A stretch of 22,077 bases of DNA, from positions 1 to 22,077 of the forward strand of contig JAHHTO010000023.1 in NCBI GenBank assembly GCA_020024595.1. Direction: 5' to 3'. The notes under the pieces were generated by a model. The model was not told the DNA's origin. It did not search any database and saw only the letters and a list, made by a program, of their open reading frames with translations. Source of the DNA: Schaedlerella sp. Lineage in GTDB: Bacteria > Bacillota > Clostridia > Lachnospirales > Lachnospiraceae. Below are positions 6,555 through 14,343 of this stretch, piece after piece; within the stretch, counting starts at the first letter, position 1; each line of letters begins with the position of its first letter. Position numbers and translations under genes: made by a program.

Positions 6555-9425
6555 TTAATCGGAAATTGCATTTCCAAGTTCTGCCGCGGAACCTGTTACA
6601 ATCTCTGTCATCTGATCCTGCTGATATTTTGCCCTGATGATGTCTCTTCCAATCTCTGCCGCATAAGCAGAGGTATATCCGTTTTTAATACGAACTGAGA
6701 GAGCAATTTCAGGATTTTCCACAGGTGCAAAGCCAACAAACAATCCATGGTCTGGATGAAGTTCACTTTGCTGTGCAGTTCCTGTCTTTCCTGCCACATC
6801 TACACCGGTACCAGTAAAATTGGGAGTATTCTGAATCATTTCTACCATTCCCTGATGAAGCAGACTCCATGTTTCATCAGAAATCGCATTCAGCGTATCC
6901 TCTACCACCGGTTCCCTCTTTTTAATAACCTGCCCATTATGATCTGTTGTTTTATCAATCAGGGTCAGTTTATAAAGCGTACCTTTATTTGCAACAGTAG
7001 ACACATAACGATTTAATTGGCTGACCGTGTAGTTGGCTGTACCCTGACCGATTGCTGACTCCACTGCATAGTTATCAGAAATTTCAGGTTCAGATTCCGG
7101 AATCTCGATCCCGCTCTTGCGATCTAAACCGAACATTTCTGTATATTTTCTAAGCCTCTGAATTCCTTGGTCACTATTATAGCTTCCATCTTTATCAAGA
7201 CTGAACTGGTATCCGATGTCATAATAGAAAACGTTACAGGAATCTCTCAGTGCAGATACTACATTCAGAGACCCGTGCCCACTCGGATAAGACCAGCATC
7301 GCGGACTTGGTGTAACCTTGTCAAATTCTCCACTACAAAACAACTGCGTATTACGATCGATCACTCCCTCTGTCAATGCTGCTGCAGAAGTGATCATCTT
7401 AAATGTAGAACCTGGAGCAGTTTTTTCTTGTGTTGCATTGTTGTAGAATGGACGTGACAATCCAGTAACAAGCTGATTATAATAATCCGAATCCATCGTA
7501 TTGGATAGTCGGTTATTATCATATCCTGGATACGATACACAGGCAAGCACTTCTCCGGTATTCGGATCACTGACTACCGCCGATCCGGTACATGGTTCCA
7601 AAGCAAGCTGCCCGGGTGTAATCTCCAAGCTTGAAATCTTACTTCTCAACCATTCATAAGAATCTACACTTCCATCTCGCAACCCATTGTACAATCCTTC
7701 ATCCATCTGCAGAATCCCTTGTTCATATGTGATCGCACAAATTTGCGTTCCGGTCACCACTCCTGATTTTATAAGATACTTATAGAGAAGTTTGTCGAAA
7801 TTCATATCTGAACGTAAATATTCTTCTAAATATTTCAAAATTGCTTGATATACTTCCGCAGCATCTGAATATTTTTCAGAAGAAATATATTTTCCCAACA
7901 AAGAAGTATCCACCCAATTTTTTGAAATTGCATAATTTAAAAACTGATTAAGACTAATGGTCTCATCTTTTGTCCACTGCTTGTATACCTCATCCGAAGT
8001 ATCAATTTCCTCCGAAATCAGAATCCCTGTATTCTTCTGAAGTAGATTAATAGAAATATAATCCTGATACGCTTTCATTTCATCCGACAAATCCCTATAC
8101 GCAGTTGTTCCACTTAGTTCCGCGAGGATTTCTTCTATCGCACTTTTCTTACGCTCCGTAAAAGTGTGATAAACTTCTTTTTCTACAGGACCTGCCTCAT
8201 CACTTCTAAAATGGACTTCATCAATGATTTCATTTGCAATAAAAGCATGGTATGCATCGTCTACCGGGATAATGATTTCCATTGTGTCTGACGTTACACT
8301 CGGATCATAATTCATCACATTACGAAGTTTACTCAAAATAATACCTGCAAGCTTTTCTTCAATAATCTGATAGGTCCTTTCTTGCAAATCTTTATCAATT
8401 GTCAAATAGACATCGTTTCCGGCTCCTTGCTCCTTGTAACTGACTGTATCTGTCACCTTTCCAACACTATCTACATAGAAGGTCATCTCCCCCTTCTCTC
8501 CCTGTAGAACACTGTCAAGAGTCTGTTCAAGACCAGACTTTCCAACGATATCAGAAAGACTATATTTCTTCTTTCTGTCTTTATCAAGTGCATCATATTC
8601 TTCTTGGGAAATCTTTCCTGTATAACCCAGGATAGAGGCGAAATACTTGCTATCCGTATATCGTCTGAGTGACTCTTCTGTAATATCCACACCTTCCAGC
8701 TTGTCCAAATTCTCCATAATAGCTGCCGCAGTTTCATCACTGACATCTGATGCGAGCACCGTCGGAATATACTTCTGGAAACTATTCAGATTGATTGCAT
8801 AACGCATATTAACCAGTTTTAATACATATTCTTTGTCCAAATTTTTATCATCAATCCCATACCCGTACACTTCATCACTGCAAAGATAATGTATGAGTTC
8901 ATCCGGCGTGGATTCTTTTTGCTCTTTACTAAGATCATCCACGTAAGCTTTTCCATAGACATCCGCAACAAACCTGAGAAACAACGTTTCGTTTGTCTGT
9001 GTAAATTGATAATTACCCGCTGAATCCAGTACAATCCCAAAGCTGTTGATGATCGAGTCGCCGTGAGATTCTACAATTTGAATAACCTGCTCCAGAATCT
9101 GATTTAGCTTTTTATTCCGGTTTCCCCCGGTAATATTATCTTCAAAAGTTACAGAATACGCCAAATCATTATATGCGAGAAGCTTCCCGTTTCTATCGTA
9201 AATATTTCCACGTGTACCGGGAATCGTACGTGTTTTCCTGATTTGAAGTTCATAGTTATTAAGATAATATTCGCCTTTTACAATCTGCAGATAAAACAAC
9301 CGACTGACTAATATTGCAAACAGCACACAGAATACGAGAATCAGCACAAACAATCTAGACTTCAATAAATTACAAGCATTTTCTCTGATTCGTTTCCAAA
9401 TTCGATTAAACAAACTTACTTGCAC
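6555..9425 (-). CDS. mrdA: Penicillin-binding protein 2 (class B transpeptidase) with large insertion
   Basis: Cross-links peptidoglycan during elongation, partnering RodA. 956 residues, against roughly 600-720 for usual PBP2 proteins. Order: short cytoplasmic tail, one membrane helix (about 24-46), PBP-dimer/pedestal domain (RGNIYDRNG at 72-80 to about 355), an extra block of roughly 240 residues (about 361-605, acidic, helical in character), then the transpeptidase core with GSAVVSDPNTGEVLA (614-628). Catalytic motifs are intact: STFK with nucleophile Ser673, SCN 729-731 and KTG 880-882. The start is uncertain: GTG 9425 overlaps mreD by 20 bases but sits directly on its GGAG; TTG 9413 (codon 5) has 11-base spacing and may be the true start. 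Similar oversized PBP2 proteins are common in Lachnospiraceae (recalled). Confidence 0.93.
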   Translation of the reverse strand: MQVSLFNRIWKRIRENACNLLKSRLFVLILVFCVLFAILVSRLFYLQIVKGEYYLNNYELQIRKTRTIPGTRGNIYDRNGKLLAYNDLAYSVTFEDNITGGNRNKKLNQILEQVIQIVESHGDSIINSFGIVLDSAGNYQFTQTNETLFLRFVADVYGKAYVDDLSKEQKESTPDELIHYLCSDEVYGYGIDDKNLDKEYVLKLVNMRYAINLNSFQKYIPTVLASDVSDETAAAIMENLDKLEGVDITEESLRRYTDSKYFASILGYTGKISQEEYDALDKDRKKKYSLSDIVGKSGLEQTLDSVLQGEKGEMTFYVDSVGKVTDTVSYKEQGAGNDVYLTIDKDLQERTYQIIEEKLAGIILSKLRNVMNYDPSVTSDTMEIIIPVDDAYHAFIANEIIDEVHFRSDEAGPVEKEVYHTFTERKKSAIEEILAELSGTTAYRDLSDEMKAYQDYISINLLQKNTGILISEEIDTSDEVYKQWTKDETISLNQFLNYAISKNWVDTSLLGKYISSEKYSDAAEVYQAILKYLEEYLRSDMNFDKLLYKYLIKSGVVTGTQICAITYEQGILQMDEGLYNGLRDGSVDSYEWLRSKISSLEITPGQLALEPCTGSAVVSDPNTGEVLACVSYPGYDNNRLSNTMDSDYYNQLVTGLSRPFYNNATQEKTAPGSTFKMITSAAALTEGVIDRNTQLFCSGEFDKVTPSPRCWSYPSGHGSLNVVSALRDSCNVFYYDIGYQFSLDKDGSYNSDQGIQRLRKYTEMFGLDRKSGIEIPESEPEISDNYAVESAIGQGTANYTVSQLNRYVSTVANKGTLYKLTLIDKTTDHNGQVIKKREPVVEDTLNAISDETWSLLHQGMVEMIQNTPNFTGTGVDVAGKTGTAQQSELHPDHGLFVGFAPVENPEIALSVRIKNGYTSAYAAEIGRDIIRAKYQQDQMTEIVTGSAAELGNAISD

Positions 9426-9939
9426 TCCTTTTTTCTTCTGCCTCTAACTTTTGGTTTACAAAAAGTATAAATGGATACAACCCAAGTGTCACTACTATAG
9501 TATATATGAGCTCAGGTATGATAATATGACTCAAATAATGTAAAAAATCAAATTCACTTCGTAAAAGAAACATCAGAACATAAATTACCAAACCATATAC
9601 AAACTCACTCGCCGCAATAAGAATCAATGGCAACTTAATATCCTCATCAAAATACATCTGTTCAAACAATCCGTTGACATATCCGACAAGCAGATAGATC
9701 AATGCATAAAATCCCAAAATACTTCCAAACTGGATATCCATCAACAGCCCCGAGAAAAACCCGATCAGCATTCCCTCTTTTGTACCTCTCATAAATCCAA
9801 ATGCTGCTGTAACCACAATCATCAGATTGGGCTTAATTGATGCAAGTGCCAGATTGGGAAAGACCGTACACTGTAACATATAACATATCAAAATGAAAAG
9901 AGCTGTCACAATGGTACGTTTCAATTTCTTCGTTTTCAT
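9406..9939 (-). CDS. mreD: Rod shape-determining membrane protein MreD
   Basis: 177 residues from ATG 9939, chosen because AGGAGG lies 8 bases upstream; TTG 9945 in the same frame would have only 2-base spacing. About five to six hydrophobic segments fill the protein. The early pattern LQCTVFPNL...KPNLMIVVTAAFGFMRG and the central GLLMDIQFG are characteristic of MreD. It links cytoplasmic MreB and MreC to PBP2 and RodA in the elongasome. The last 20 bases overlap the 5' end of the PBP2 gene, and the ribosome site for PBP2 lies within its final codons; this suggests coupled translation. It starts 12 bases after the mreC stop. Confidence 0.93.
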   Translation of the reverse strand: MKTKKLKRTIVTALFILICYMLQCTVFPNLALASIKPNLMIVVTAAFGFMRGTKEGMLIGFFSGLLMDIQFGSILGFYALIYLLVGYVNGLFEQMYFDEDIKLPLILIAASEFVYGLVIYVLMFLLRSEFDFLHYLSHIIIPELIYTIVVTLGLYPFILFVNQKLEAEEKRSASKFV

Positions 9940-9951
9940 AACCAATGCCTC

Positions 9952-10896
9952 CTACTCCATTCCTTCTTTGGCGGGCTTTTCCTGACTGATTTCCTTTTCA
10001 GAGTTGGTCTGTGGTTCATTTTTCTTATCTTCTGCCGGCACTTCAGTTGTCGCTTCTTTTTTTGTCTTTGTAATCACCAGCACTTCCTGAAGATTCTTAA
10101 AATCTACGACCGGAGTGATATAACCTGAGCGTGTAAGATTGTTAGAATCCACACTAATTTCACTGACATAACCGACTAAAATCCCCTGTAAATATTTGTC
10201 ACTGATGTAGGATGTTACAATCTGATCCCCTACCTCCACTTCATTGTCATTATTTTCCATCTGTTCAAACCGGATTTTACCATTATTTATTAATGACAAA
10301 TCACCACGTACAATACATTTGTCTGAAGTGGATAAAACCATACCACTGATGTTACTGGAATCATCAATAATCGAACGTACGGTTGCCCATGTCGGACCAA
10401 CTTTGGTTACAATCCCCACCAAGCCACTTCCTGCCATCACGTTCATATCTTCTTTGATTCCATGAATACTACCTTTATCGATGGTAAACGTGCTAAACCA
10501 GTTTCCAGAATCGTTAGCAATGACATGCGCACCAACTTTCTCATATTCGGCATAATTCTGATCCAATTTATATAGTGCCTGCAGTCGCTCCAACTCATAT
10601 TTATTTTCCTGCAGATTATTATTCTCTACAGTCAGCTCATCAATCCGGGCTTTCAGTGCGTTATTTTCCTTCTGAATTTCTTTCAGCGTTTGAAAATCAT
10701 CATTCACATCTCCCAACCATGTTCCGATCTGAGTGATCCCCTTCTGCATTGGAATTACCGTAGCATTTGCGATTACGCGAAACGGACCTACTGCTTTATC
10801 TGAAAAAAATGACAACGCCATCAGCAGAACGCAGATTAAAGATAATGCCAATAACCAATATTTATTTGAAATGGAAGTCTGTTTTTTCTTCTTCAT
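9952..10896 (-). CDS. mreC: Rod shape-determining protein MreC
   Basis: 314 residues from ATG 10896, two bases after the mreB-like stop; AGGTGG 11 bases upstream is its likely ribosome site, and the frame's GTG 10911 has none. A basic N-terminus (MKKKKQ) is followed by one membrane helix (about 15-33), a coiled coil near 70-110 (LKEIQKENNALKARIDEL and on), then the MreC beta-domain with VIANDSGNWFSTFTIDKGS, VMAGSGLVGIV and SGMVLSTSD. The last 40 or so residues are a charged Lys/Glu/Pro tail that looks disordered and is not part of the core fold. MreC sits outside the membrane, self-assembles and activates PBP2-RodA. Confidence 0.95.
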   Translation of the reverse strand: MKKKKQTSISNKYWLLALSLICVLLMALSFFSDKAVGPFRVIANATVIPMQKGITQIGTWLGDVNDDFQTLKEIQKENNALKARIDELTVENNNLQENKYELERLQALYKLDQNYAEYEKVGAHVIANDSGNWFSTFTIDKGSIHGIKEDMNVMAGSGLVGIVTKVGPTWATVRSIIDDSSNISGMVLSTSDKCIVRGDLSLINNGKIRFEQMENNDNEVEVGDQIVTSYISDKYLQGILVGYVSEISVDSNNLTRSGYITPVVDFKNLQEVLVITKTKKEATTEVPAEDKKNEPQTNSEKEISQEKPAKEGME

Positions 10897-10898
10897 AT

Positions 10899-11927
10899 TT
10901 ATCTTAACCACCTGTAATCTTCATCTAACATGGAATATGTTAACTTCTTATAACCTTGTTTGTCCTGTGCGATCTTCTGGAGCCCACGCACGGCACATAG
11001 TTCCGGACTCTGTACGCAGTGGACTGGCAAACCGGTACTTTCTTTCAGATAGAGAGAAAGACCTTTTAAATTTGCGAGTCCTCCTGTCAGACAGATACCA
11101 TTTCTTCGGATTCCCTTCTGAACATCCGGTGGCGTCCGTTCCAGCATCGTGCGAATTGCGTCGATACAGACATCAAGTGGCTCTTTCATTGCGGCTCTTA
11201 CAATTCCAATCGGAATCTCCCTGTATTGAGGAATTCCATTTACGAGATTGCGCCCGGAAACCGGTAGAGATGCATCGGTCTCCTGTGTAAAAATCCCAAA
11301 CTCTCTACGCAGGCTCTCAGCGGTCATCCTGCCAATCAGAAAATCCATATTACGCCGTACCAGGTTTTCAATTGCCTGATCAAAATGTTCTCCACCAACC
11401 TTTAGCAGGCGGTTTAACACCATTCCACCAGAAGCAAGGACAGACAGTTCCGTACTTCCTTCCCCCATGTTGACAACCATGCTTCCTTTCGTATTGCAGA
11501 TATCAATTCCTGCTCCAATCGCATCAGCAAGCCCACGCTCCACACTCCGGACGGACTTTGCTCGTGCTGAAGAATGGACTACCAAATCATAAAATGCACG
11601 CTTCTCTACCTCTGTCACATCAGTCGGCACAGCCACCAGATATTCTGCTCCTTTTGAAAAAGTACGTTTCGTTTTCAGCAGACTTTCTAACAGATACTGC
11701 ATATCATCAAATCTTGCAATCACTCCGCTTTGCATTGGAAATACAACCTCAATGTCATCCGGCGCTTTCTCGTACATCGTATACGCATCATCACCGGTAG
11801 CAAAAATACTTTTCTGCTCTTTGATGGCGATGACATTTTTCTCTTTCCATATAAGGTCCTGCTTTTTGTCATAGACCTTTATTTCATAAGTTCCCAGATC
11901 CAGTCCATAGACATTTCGAAATAACAA
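10899..11927 (-). CDS. mreB: MreB-like actin homologue, divergent
   Basis: 342 residues if started at TTG 11927, which has GGAGG 6 bases upstream and gives MLFRNVYGLDLGT, close to the usual MreB N-terminus; ATG 11948 in the same frame has no ribosome site. Actin-fold landmarks: phosphate-1 loop GLDLGTYEIKVY, a central IGAG stretch, phosphate-2 loop, KVGGEHFDQAIENLVRRN, LERTPPDVQKGI and adenosine motif LTGGLANLKGL. Two departures stand out (numbering from ATG 11948): the phosphate-2 loop reads VVNMGEGSTE (158-167) instead of VVDIGGGTTE, so a metal/phosphate-binding Asp is Asn160 and a loop Gly is Glu163. It probably organises elongasome movement on the inner membrane face. Nucleotide turnover may differ from standard MreB, and another canonical MreB may exist elsewhere. 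Confidence 0.88.
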   Translation of the reverse strand: MLFRNVYGLDLGTYEIKVYDKKQDLIWKEKNVIAIKEQKSIFATGDDAYTMYEKAPDDIEVVFPMQSGVIARFDDMQYLLESLLKTKRTFSKGAEYLVAVPTDVTEVEKRAFYDLVVHSSARAKSVRSVERGLADAIGAGIDICNTKGSMVVNMGEGSTELSVLASGGMVLNRLLKVGGEHFDQAIENLVRRNMDFLIGRMTAESLRREFGIFTQETDASLPVSGRNLVNGIPQYREIPIGIVRAAMKEPLDVCIDAIRTMLERTPPDVQKGIRRNGICLTGGLANLKGLSLYLKESTGLPVHCVQSPELCAVRGLQKIAQDKQGYKKLTYSMLDEDYRWLR

Positions 11928-11956
11928 GATACTCCTCCCCACAGCCATTCTATGGC

Positions 11957-12643
11957 TTATAAATATCCCTGTTCTTTAAAACTGACATAACGGTTATCCC
12001 CGATCACAATGTGATCCAAAAGTTCCACACCTATCATATATCCTGCTTCCTGCACTCTTTTTGTAATCAAAACATCCTCTCTACTTGGTTCCGGATCTCC
12101 GCTCGGATGATTATGCAGCAAAATAATGGATACGGCATTTTTCTGAAGTGCCTCTATAAACAACTCTCGTGGTGATACAATGGAAGCATTCACAGTTCCC
12201 TTTGAAATCTCGGTCTCCCCTATGAGCCGTGACTTTGTATTTAACAGTAGAAGTTTCATCCGCTCCTGCTTCTGATGGCGCATATCTTCCATGTAATATT
12301 TAGCAATCGAAGCAGGGGTGCTGAAATCCAGTTCTTTTCCCGCCACTGCTTTGGCAAGTCTTTTTGCCAGTTCCGAAATGCAGAGTATTTGAATTGCTTT
12401 CACTTTTCCAATGCCCTTAAACTTCAAAAGCTGTTCATAAGACCAGCTGTGAATACTTAATATCCCCTCCTGATACATAGAGGGATGAAGAATTCTGCGT
12501 GCAAGCGCCAATGCACTCTCTCCTCTTGTTCCGGTACGCAGTAATACTGCCAAAAGTTCAATATCCGTTAGATTTTCTGCACCAAACCGTTCACACTTTT
12601 CATAAGGTCGTTCCTCGTCATAAAGTTCCTTGATTTTTCCCAT
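11957..12643 (-). CDS. radC: RadC family JAMM-domain protein
   Basis: 228 residues from ATG 12643; the frame continues to TTG 12676, but that leader is unlike the family and MGKIKELYDEERPYEK is the normal RadC start. Helix-hairpin-helix residues (LLKFKGIGKVKA) lie near 73-83 and the metal-binding JAMM motif HNHPSGDPEPSREDV has His177, His179 and Asp190. The family (formerly called DNA repair protein RadC) has an uncertain role; the fold resembles metal-dependent isopeptidases. The gene is the first after the promoter at 12721-12693. Its weak AGG ribosome site sits in the loop, and its start codon in one arm, of a 7-bp inverted repeat (12641-12662). The mreB-like gene starts 29 bases downstream. 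Confidence 0.95.
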   Translation of the reverse strand: MGKIKELYDEERPYEKCERFGAENLTDIELLAVLLRTGTRGESALALARRILHPSMYQEGILSIHSWSYEQLLKFKGIGKVKAIQILCISELAKRLAKAVAGKELDFSTPASIAKYYMEDMRHQKQERMKLLLLNTKSRLIGETEISKGTVNASIVSPRELFIEALQKNAVSIILLHNHPSGDPEPSREDVLITKRVQEAGYMIGVELLDHIVIGDNRYVSFKEQGYL

Positions 12644-12662
12644 ATGCTTGCCTATGCATATG
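12641..12662 (-). repeat. Inverted repeat over the radC start codon
   Basis: CATATGC and GCATATG form a perfect 7-bp inverted repeat around an 8-base spacer. Read on the minus strand, the spacer ATAGGCAA contains the AGG ribosome site and the downstream arm contains the radC ATG. In RNA it could fold into a small hairpin; in DNA it could be a protein site. The repeat is seen; any function is inference. Confidence 0.5.
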
Positions 12663-12692
12663 ACACAATAATACAATGGTATATTTTATCAT

Positions 12693-12721
12693 ATTTTAAA
12701 AAATGTGTATAGGGCTGTCAT
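12693..12721 (-). promoter_or_regulatory. Sigma-A-like promoter ahead of radC and the shape operon
   Basis: Minus strand ATGACA (12721-12716, five of six to TTGACA) is followed after exactly 17 bases by TAAAAT (12698-12693, five of six to TATAAT). Transcription would begin near 12686, leaving a leader of about 43 bases to the radC ATG. The 98-base gap between the COG2509-type gene and radC is the largest between minus-strand genes here, which fits a promoter location. A second AT-rich TAAAAT a few bases further on is a weaker alternative. Confidence 0.6.
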
Positions 12722-12741
12722 CTTAATTTTTTGTGAACGAT

Positions 12742-14343
12742 TCATGAAAGATTCGAAAATCGCTGTATGATCGCTTCTGCCGTCTTCATTCCATCCATTG
12801 CCGCCGAAGTGATGCCACCCGCATAACCAGCACCTTCTCCACAGGGGTAAATGCCGGATACTCCACTTTCCATTCTCTCATCTCGAACAATCCTTATTGG
12901 AGAAGATGTCCGGCTCTCCACGCCAGAAAGCACTGCATCAGCCCGTGCAAATCCGGGAATCTTTTGATCCATGGCGCGAATCCCCTGTTCCAGAGAATCT
13001 GACAGTTCTTTCGGAAAAATACTACGTACATTTGCAAATTTCCACTCACCTTTCATCTGCGGCACGATTTCTCCTAGTTCTTTCGTTAAACGATTGGCAC
13101 AAAAGTCCTCAAAGCATTGAACAGGTACGTAACCGTTCCCTGCCCGGTAAGCTGCTTCTTCTAACTCCCGCTGAAATTCCACTCCTGCAAGAGGGTGTTC
13201 TGTCGCGAAATCATCCGGAGTTACTGTAACGATCACTGCGCTGTTAGCATTTACTCCTGCGCGGTCATGGTAACTCATACCATTCACTGCAAGCCGCTTG
13301 TCTTCAGAGGATGCATTAACCACATATCCTCCGGGGCACATGCAAAACGTATAGACTCCCCTTCCGTTTTCCAGATTTTCTGTCAGCTTATAGGCCGCAG
13401 GTGGCAGTACGTCTGCCATTTCTGTGCCATACTGTGCTTTTTGGATCATCTGTTGGGGATGTTCAATTCGTACCCCCACTGCAAAAGCCTTTGGCTGAAT
13501 CGAAAGTTTCTGTTTTTCGAGCATTTGAAAGGTATCTCTTGCACTGTGTCCTACCGCCAAAACAAGAACTTCTACGGGAAGCAATTCATCCCCATTCAGC
13601 TCAATCTGCTTTAGGCATCGTTTCGTTCCATTCTCTTGAAGCTGCAGATTTGTCACCTGAGAATGAAAATGGACTTCTCCCCCAAGTGCCTGTATTTCTT
13701 TCCTCATATTTCGAACAATTTCTATTAGAATATCCGTTCCGATATGTGGCTTCTGTTCATACAGGATTCGCTTCGGAGCACCAAATTTCACAAAGGTTTC
13801 CAATACAAAACGATTCCTTCCGTACTGATCCTTTACCAGTGTATTCAACTTTCCGTCTGAAAATGTGCCGGCTCCACCTTCTCCAAACTGAACGTTGGAC
13901 TGCGCGTTCAGTACATTGGTGTCCCAGAATTTCTGTACGTCCCGTTGTCGCTCTTCTACAGCCCCTCCACGCTCCAAAAGAATCGGCCGATAACCTTCTT
14001 TGGCAAGCAAGTAGGTACAGAACAGCCCCGCTGGTCCTGCTCCTGCAATGACAGGACGATGAGATAAGATTTCTGTGCCATGTACCGGAATCTGATAACT
14101 TTTATCGCTTACAATCTGGACTTTATTTTTCAACTTTTTGAGAAGACGTTCTTCATGGACGACGGATATATCGATTGTATACGAGTATACAATTTGCGAT
14201 TTCCGCCTTGCATCCAAAGATTGTCTGAGAACCCGATACTCTACAAGTTCTTTTTCCTGAATCCGCAGTGCTTTTAAGATCGCTGTTTTCAGTTCTCCTT
14301 CTGTATGATCTGGTGGCAATTTCACTTGATTAATCCGCAGCAT
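12742..14343 (-). CDS. COG2509-type FAD-dependent dehydrogenase of unknown substrate
   Basis: 533 residues from ATG 14343, with AAAGGAG 8 bases upstream inside the end of the preceding gene (22-base overlap). An N-terminal domain of about 90 residues precedes the FAD-binding Rossmann motif VIAGAGPAGL (98-107) and LLERGG (122-127). Further family signs are NVQFGEGGAGTFSDGKLNT, LAVGHSARDTF, KAFAVGVRIEHPQ and a C-terminal GEGAGYAGGITSAAMDG that closes the flavin site. The uncharacterised FAD-dependent dehydrogenase group (COG2509) is usually 450-550 residues and has no assigned reaction. It is cytoplasmic, with no signal or membrane segment. It is tightly coupled with the YhiN-like flavoprotein. 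No terminator hairpin of note follows, so read-through into radC is possible. Confidence 0.9.
   Translation of the reverse strand: MLRINQVKLPPDHTEGELKTAILKALRIQEKELVEYRVLRQSLDARRKSQIVYSYTIDISVVHEERLLKKLKNKVQIVSDKSYQIPVHGTEILSHRPVIAGAGPAGLFCTYLLAKEGYRPILLERGGAVEERQRDVQKFWDTNVLNAQSNVQFGEGGAGTFSDGKLNTLVKDQYGRNRFVLETFVKFGAPKRILYEQKPHIGTDILIEIVRNMRKEIQALGGEVHFHSQVTNLQLQENGTKRCLKQIELNGDELLPVEVLVLAVGHSARDTFQMLEKQKLSIQPKAFAVGVRIEHPQQMIQKAQYGTEMADVLPPAAYKLTENLENGRGVYTFCMCPGGYVVNASSEDKRLAVNGMSYHDRAGVNANSAVIVTVTPDDFATEHPLAGVEFQRELEEAAYRAGNGYVPVQCFEDFCANRLTKELGEIVPQMKGEWKFANVRSIFPKELSDSLEQGIRAMDQKIPGFARADAVLSGVESRTSSPIRIVRDERMESGVSGIYPCGEGAGYAGGITSAAMDGMKTAEAIIQRFSNLS

Noticed and set aside
12722..12745. 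Terminator after the COG2509-type gene
   Set aside because: Only a 4-bp stem (TGAA-TCG-TTCA) before a run of A residues on the coding strand; too weak, and no T tract follows.
13401..14051. Long plus-strand open frame (216 codons) opposite the COG2509-type gene
   Set aside because: It is antisense to a clear, motif-rich flavoprotein gene, has no family resemblance and no convincing ribosome site. The same applies to the plus-strand frame at 10733-11290 opposite mreC/mreB.
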